Shown in pieces: positions 60,959 through 64,000 of a stretch of DNA of 64,000 nt (position 1 is its first letter; each line of letters opens with the position of its first letter). A program made the translations under genes and the position numbers. Source of the DNA: Methylomonas sp. Its GTDB lineage: Bacteria > Pseudomonadota > Gammaproteobacteria > Methylococcales > Methylomonadaceae. Below the pieces are notes generated by a model, which saw only the letters and a list, made by a program, of their open reading frames with translations, had not been told where the DNA came from and made no database searches. Location of the stretch: positions 1 through 64,000 of the forward strand of contig PESC01000058.1 in NCBI GenBank assembly GCA_002929135.1. The letters are read 5' to 3'.

Positions 60959-63022
60959 GTGACGACACACGACTTACTATTCGAACTGGGCGGCGAAGAG
61001 CTGCCACCCAAATCCCTGAAAAAACTCAGCCAGTCGTTGCTGGATGGCATGGCCGCCGGTTTGCAGGAGGCTGGCCTGAATTTCAGCGAAGCACGGGCGT
61101 ATGCCACGCCACGGCGTTTGGCAGTAATCGTCCGTAATCTGGACAGCCAGCAGGCCGACAAGGTGGTGGAAAAACGCGGCCCGGCCTTGCAAGCGGCTTA
61201 CGGGCCGGACGGCACACCAAGCAAGGCAGCACTGGGCTTCGCCACCAGTTGCGCCGCCCGCTTCGAACAACTGGAAACGCTGGAAACCGACAAAGGCGCC
61301 TGGCTGATTTTCAAGCAAGCCGTCAAAGGCCAGGCCACCGTCGATTTGATCCCCGACATCATTCGCCAAAGCCTTGCGCAATTGCCGATTGCCAAACGCA
61401 TGCGCTGGGGGGCTTACGAGCACGAATTCGTCCGGCCAGTACACAATGCCGTGCTGCTGTTCGGCAATGAGGTTATCGACACCGGAATTCTGGGGCTGAA
61501 AACCGATCGCCACAGTTTCGGCCACCGCTTCCTGTCACCCGGTGCAATCGAACTGCATCATCCGAATGACTATGTCGACAAACTGCTGGCCGCGAAAGTA
61601 ACGGTCGATTTCGCACAGCGTATGCAGCAAATCGAAACCGGTGCCCAGAAGGCCGCAGCCCAGCTTGGCGGCATCGCGCATATCGAAGACGATTTACTGG
61701 AGGAAGTCGCGGCCTTGAACGAATGGCCGGTACCGGTGGTTGGCAATTTCGACGCCCGCTTCCTGGCATTGCCGCAGGAGGTGCTGATTACCACCATGCA
61801 GTCCAACCAGAAGTATTTCCCGGTCAAGAACGCACAAGGCGGTTTGCTGCCGCATTTCATCACCTTTGCCAACATCGAAAGCTCCAACCCGGCAGCGATT
61901 CGCGCCGGTAACGAGCGCGTGGTGTTGCCGCGCCTGGTCGATGCCGAGTTCTTCTGGAATCAGGATCGCAAGCAATCCCTGGCAAATCGGGTCGACAGAC
62001 TGAAAACCATCGTGTTCCAGAAAGACCTGGGCAGTTTGTTCGACAAAACCGAACGGGTTGCCCATTTGGCAGGCATGATCGCCGAAAGGCTAGACGCCGA
62101 TGCGATGCTGGCGAAGCGTGCCGCTTTGCTGGCAAAAACCGATTTGATGACCCTCATGGTCGGCGAATTCGCCAACCTGCAAGGCACCATGGGCCGTTAT
62201 TACGCGGCGGCAGACGGTGAGGACGCGGCGGTAGCCCTCGCCCTGGAAGAGCAGTATTTCCCCAGGCAATCCGGCGGCGAAATTCCACAAGCACCTGTCA
62301 GTGTGGCGCTGGCGCTGGCGGAGAAAATCGATACGCTGGCAGGCATTTTCAGTGTCGGCCTGATACCAACCGGCGACAAAGACCCTTACGCCTTGCGCCG
62401 CGCCACCCTGGGCATCTTGCGCACCGTGATCGAAAACGGCCTGGCCCTGGATGTGGTCGAGTTGCTGGATGCGGCGCTGGCGCAGTTTGCTCATCCCTTC
62501 GACAAGGCTGAAACCCGGCAGAAAGTCAGCGGCTTCATCTTCGATCGTTTGAAGGGTTATTGCCTGGATCACGGTTTCAGTAGCGACGAATTCGAAGCCG
62601 TTTTGGCGATCAATCCGACCCGTCCGTTCGATTTCTGGTTGCGACTCAAAGCCGTGCAGGCTTTCCGCGCCTTGCCGGAAGCCGAAAGTCTGGCGGCCGC
62701 CAATAAACGCATCATCAACATTCTGAGAAAATCCGAACAAGTAGTTGCGGAAACCATAGGTACGCTGATCGAAGCACAGGAGAAAAATCTGCTGGTCGCC
62801 GCCGAGACAGCGGAAACCGCGATTGCGCCGCTGCTGGCCGAGGGCAATTACCCGATGGCCTTGAGCCGACTGGCGCAATTGCGCGATACGGTCGATGCCT
62901 TTTTCGATCACGTCATGGTCAATACCGACGACGAGGCATTGCGCAACAGCCGTTTGGCCTTGCTGGCCAAACTGTCCAACCAGTTTCTGAAAATCGCCGA
63001 CATATCCAAGCTGCAAGCGTGA
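60959..63022 (+). CDS. glyS: Glycyl-tRNA synthetase beta subunit, GTG start
   Basis: 687 residues (E. coli 689). It is the tRNA-binding subunit of the alpha2-beta2 glycyl-tRNA synthetase. Start DLLFELGGEELPPKSLKKL, middle LITTMQSNQKYFPVKNAQGGLLPHFITFANI and SVALALAEKIDTLAGIFSVGLIPTGDKDPYALRRATLG, and a C-terminal DALR-like anticodon domain are standard. GTG at 60959 gives the family N-terminus. glyQ is not adjacent upstream, where darP stands, although the two usually sit together. The stop overlaps gmhB (GTGA). Confidence 0.97.
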   Translation: MTTHDLLFELGGEELPPKSLKKLSQSLLDGMAAGLQEAGLNFSEARAYATPRRLAVIVRNLDSQQADKVVEKRGPALQAAYGPDGTPSKAALGFATSCAARFEQLETLETDKGAWLIFKQAVKGQATVDLIPDIIRQSLAQLPIAKRMRWGAYEHEFVRPVHNAVLLFGNEVIDTGILGLKTDRHSFGHRFLSPGAIELHHPNDYVDKLLAAKVTVDFAQRMQQIETGAQKAAAQLGGIAHIEDDLLEEVAALNEWPVPVVGNFDARFLALPQEVLITTMQSNQKYFPVKNAQGGLLPHFITFANIESSNPAAIRAGNERVVLPRLVDAEFFWNQDRKQSLANRVDRLKTIVFQKDLGSLFDKTERVAHLAGMIAERLDADAMLAKRAALLAKTDLMTLMVGEFANLQGTMGRYYAAADGEDAAVALALEEQYFPRQSGGEIPQAPVSVALALAEKIDTLAGIFSVGLIPTGDKDPYALRRATLGILRTVIENGLALDVVELLDAALAQFAHPFDKAETRQKVSGFIFDRLKGYCLDHGFSSDEFEAVLAINPTRPFDFWLRLKAVQAFRALPEAESLAAANKRIINILRKSEQVVAETIGTLIEAQEKNLLVAAETAETAIAPLLAEGNYPMALSRLAQLRDTVDAFFDHVMVNTDDEALRNSRLALLAKLSNQFLKIADISKLQA

Positions 63023-63561
63023 CCGCGCGGTTTGTCATTCTGGATCGCGACGGCACGATCAATGTCGATTCCGACGATTTCATCAAGTCGGCGGCAGAGT
63101 GGCAGCCCTTGCCCGGCAGTTTGGAGGCTGTTGCCTTGTTGAATCGCTATGGCTTCAAGGTCGTGGTGGTCAGCAATCAATCCGGCATCGCTCGTGGCTT
63201 GTTCGACCTTGCTGCCCTAAATGCGATGCACGACAAGATGCGGCAATTGGCCCGCAAAGCAGGAGGCGAAATCGAAGCCATTTACTGCTGCCCACACGGG
63301 CCGGACGATGATTGTGGCTGCCGCAAACCCAAAGACGGTTTGTTTCGCCGCTTCGCTGCCGATTACGCTGCCGATTTGAGCCAGGTTTACGCCATTGGCG
63401 ATTCACTCCGCGACTTGCAAGCCGCCGAAACGGCAGGAGCCAGGCCGATTTTGGTCAAGACCGGCAAGGGCGCCAATACCCTGAAACAACACCCTGAACT
63501 GAATTGTCCTGTTTTCGAAACCGTTTATGACGCCGCCCACTTCATCGTCTCGCAAAGCTGA
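63019..63561 (+). CDS. gmhB: D-glycero-beta-D-manno-heptose-1,7-bisphosphate 7-phosphatase
   Basis: 180 residues of the HAD superfamily, subtype IIIA. FVILDRDGTIN carries the catalytic DxD. VVVSNQSGIARG is motif II and CCPHGPDDDCGCRKPKDG includes the zinc-binding C/H/C/C cluster specific to GmhB. YAIGDSLRDLQAAETAGA is motif IV. It removes the 7-phosphate in ADP-heptose synthesis for LPS core. GTG start overlapping the glyS stop by 4 nt. The plsC start overlaps its 3' end by 35 nt. Confidence 0.95.
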   Translation: MTARFVILDRDGTINVDSDDFIKSAAEWQPLPGSLEAVALLNRYGFKVVVVSNQSGIARGLFDLAALNAMHDKMRQLARKAGGEIEAIYCCPHGPDDDCGCRKPKDGLFRRFAADYAADLSQVYAIGDSLRDLQAAETAGARPILVKTGKGANTLKQHPELNCPVFETVYDAAHFIVSQS

Positions 63562-64000
63562 TGCCCGGGTTTATCTCGGCTCGACCCTGTTTTTTGTTTA
63601 TATTCTGCTGTCGACGCCCATCGCCGGTCTTTTGATTCTGGCGGCGATGCCGTTGTCGTTCGACATCCGCTACAAAATCGCCGACATTTGGGTGGATTCG
63701 CTGATGGTGATGCTGAAATGGTTATGCGGCTTGATCTATGAGGTGGAAGGCATGGAAAACTTGCCGACATCGGGCGCGGCCATCATTCTGAGCAAGCATC
63801 AGTCGGCCTGGGAAACCATCGCGCTGCGCCAGATCATTTCGCCGCAAATAGCGGTATTGAAAGAGTCGTTACTGCATATTCCGTTCGGTGGCTGGGCTTT
63901 GGCCACATTGAAACCCATCGCCATTGATCGTAGCGCCCAGAAAGATGCGTTGAAAATGCTGCTGGAACAAGGCAGCGAACGTTTGAAGGAAGGCTTGTTC
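63527..64000 (+). CDS. plsC: 1-acyl-sn-glycerol-3-phosphate acyltransferase (3' end outside window)
   Basis: 158 codons are present and open at the right edge. A N-terminal TM (STLFFVYILLSTPIAGLLILAAM) is followed by the acyltransferase block I, LSKHQSAWET, which is HX4E rather than the commonest HX4D but is normal in this gammaproteobacterial branch. Block II-like IPFGGWALATLKPIAIDRS follows. It transfers a second acyl chain to give phosphatidic acid. ATG at 63527 lies inside the gmhB 3' end in another frame. The glyS-gmhB-plsC order is common in gammaproteobacteria. Confidence 0.92.
   Translation, partial: MTPPTSSSRKADARVYLGSTLFFVYILLSTPIAGLLILAAMPLSFDIRYKIADIWVDSLMVMLKWLCGLIYEVEGMENLPTSGAAIILSKHQSAWETIALRQIISPQIAVLKESLLHIPFGGWALATLKPIAIDRSAQKDALKMLLEQGSERLKEGLF

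Overview
The window reads as a chromosomal segment of a gammaproteobacterium. The gene order tRNA-Val, thrS, infC, rpmI, rplT, pheS, pheT, ihfA, merR, the ntrB-ntrC pair, the pst-phoU order, feoABC and the darP, rdgC and sbcB types are all typical of that class. Formate-tetrahydrofolate ligase, a short MetF-like protein, an MxaD-like periplasmic protein beside a YVTN propeller, and traces of exosortase/PEP-CTERM exopolysaccharide biology suggest a methylotroph, possibly Methylococcales. That last step is inference. No phage, insertion sequence or CRISPR array was seen.

Layout. 1-831: 3' end of fhs. 910-5382: a leftward four-gene exopolysaccharide export operon (Wza-like, outer-membrane barrel, GumC-like, BY-kinase-like with a broken P-loop). 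5.6-11.5 kb: hopJ-like gene, WrbA-like flavoprotein, kup, a lipoprotein, cytochrome c4, an AlkB-type dioxygenase and a membrane protein. 11.5-14.2 kb: ntrC and ntrB with a readable sigma-54 promoter and paired NtrC sites upstream. 14.5-20.8 kb: uvrB, a frameshifted TraR/DksA zinc-finger gene, purB, a small exported protein and pgi. 20.8-26.4 kb: a PAS-GGDEF-EAL protein, a MetF-like gene and glnS. 26.6-34.2 kb: the leftward translation cluster with tRNA-Val. 34.2-41.3 kb: pstSCAB-phoU with a Pho box and tatA. 41.7-42.3 kb: a Fur-controlled pair ending in hemP. 42.4-48.2 kb: a very large FAD/Fe-S oxidoreductase and phosphoglucomutase. 48.3-51.1 kb: two L,D-transpeptidases around an Lpp-like lipoprotein, then rdgC. 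51.2-54.0 kb: feoABC. 54.0-57.6 kb: a small orphan gene, YVTN propeller, MxaD-like protein and sbcB. 57.6-60.1 kb: a broken PEP-CTERM gene and a GumC-like protein fused to a degenerate tyrosine-recombinase-like domain. 60.2-64 kb: darP, glyS, gmhB and the 5' part of plsC.

The genes group into recognisable regulons that can be read from sequence: nitrogen (NtrC/sigma-54 at ntrB), phosphate (Pho box at pstS, with hairpins between pstS and pstC) and iron (Fur-like boxes at the hemP pair and feoA). The translation cluster keeps the ancestral unusual infC start codon (ATC here).

The most unusual items are the GumC/recombinase-like fusion (58218-60137), the BY-kinase homologue without its P-loop lysine (910-1668), the two decayed genes, and the transpeptidase/Lpp cassette whose lipoprotein carries an exact 27-nt tandem duplication.
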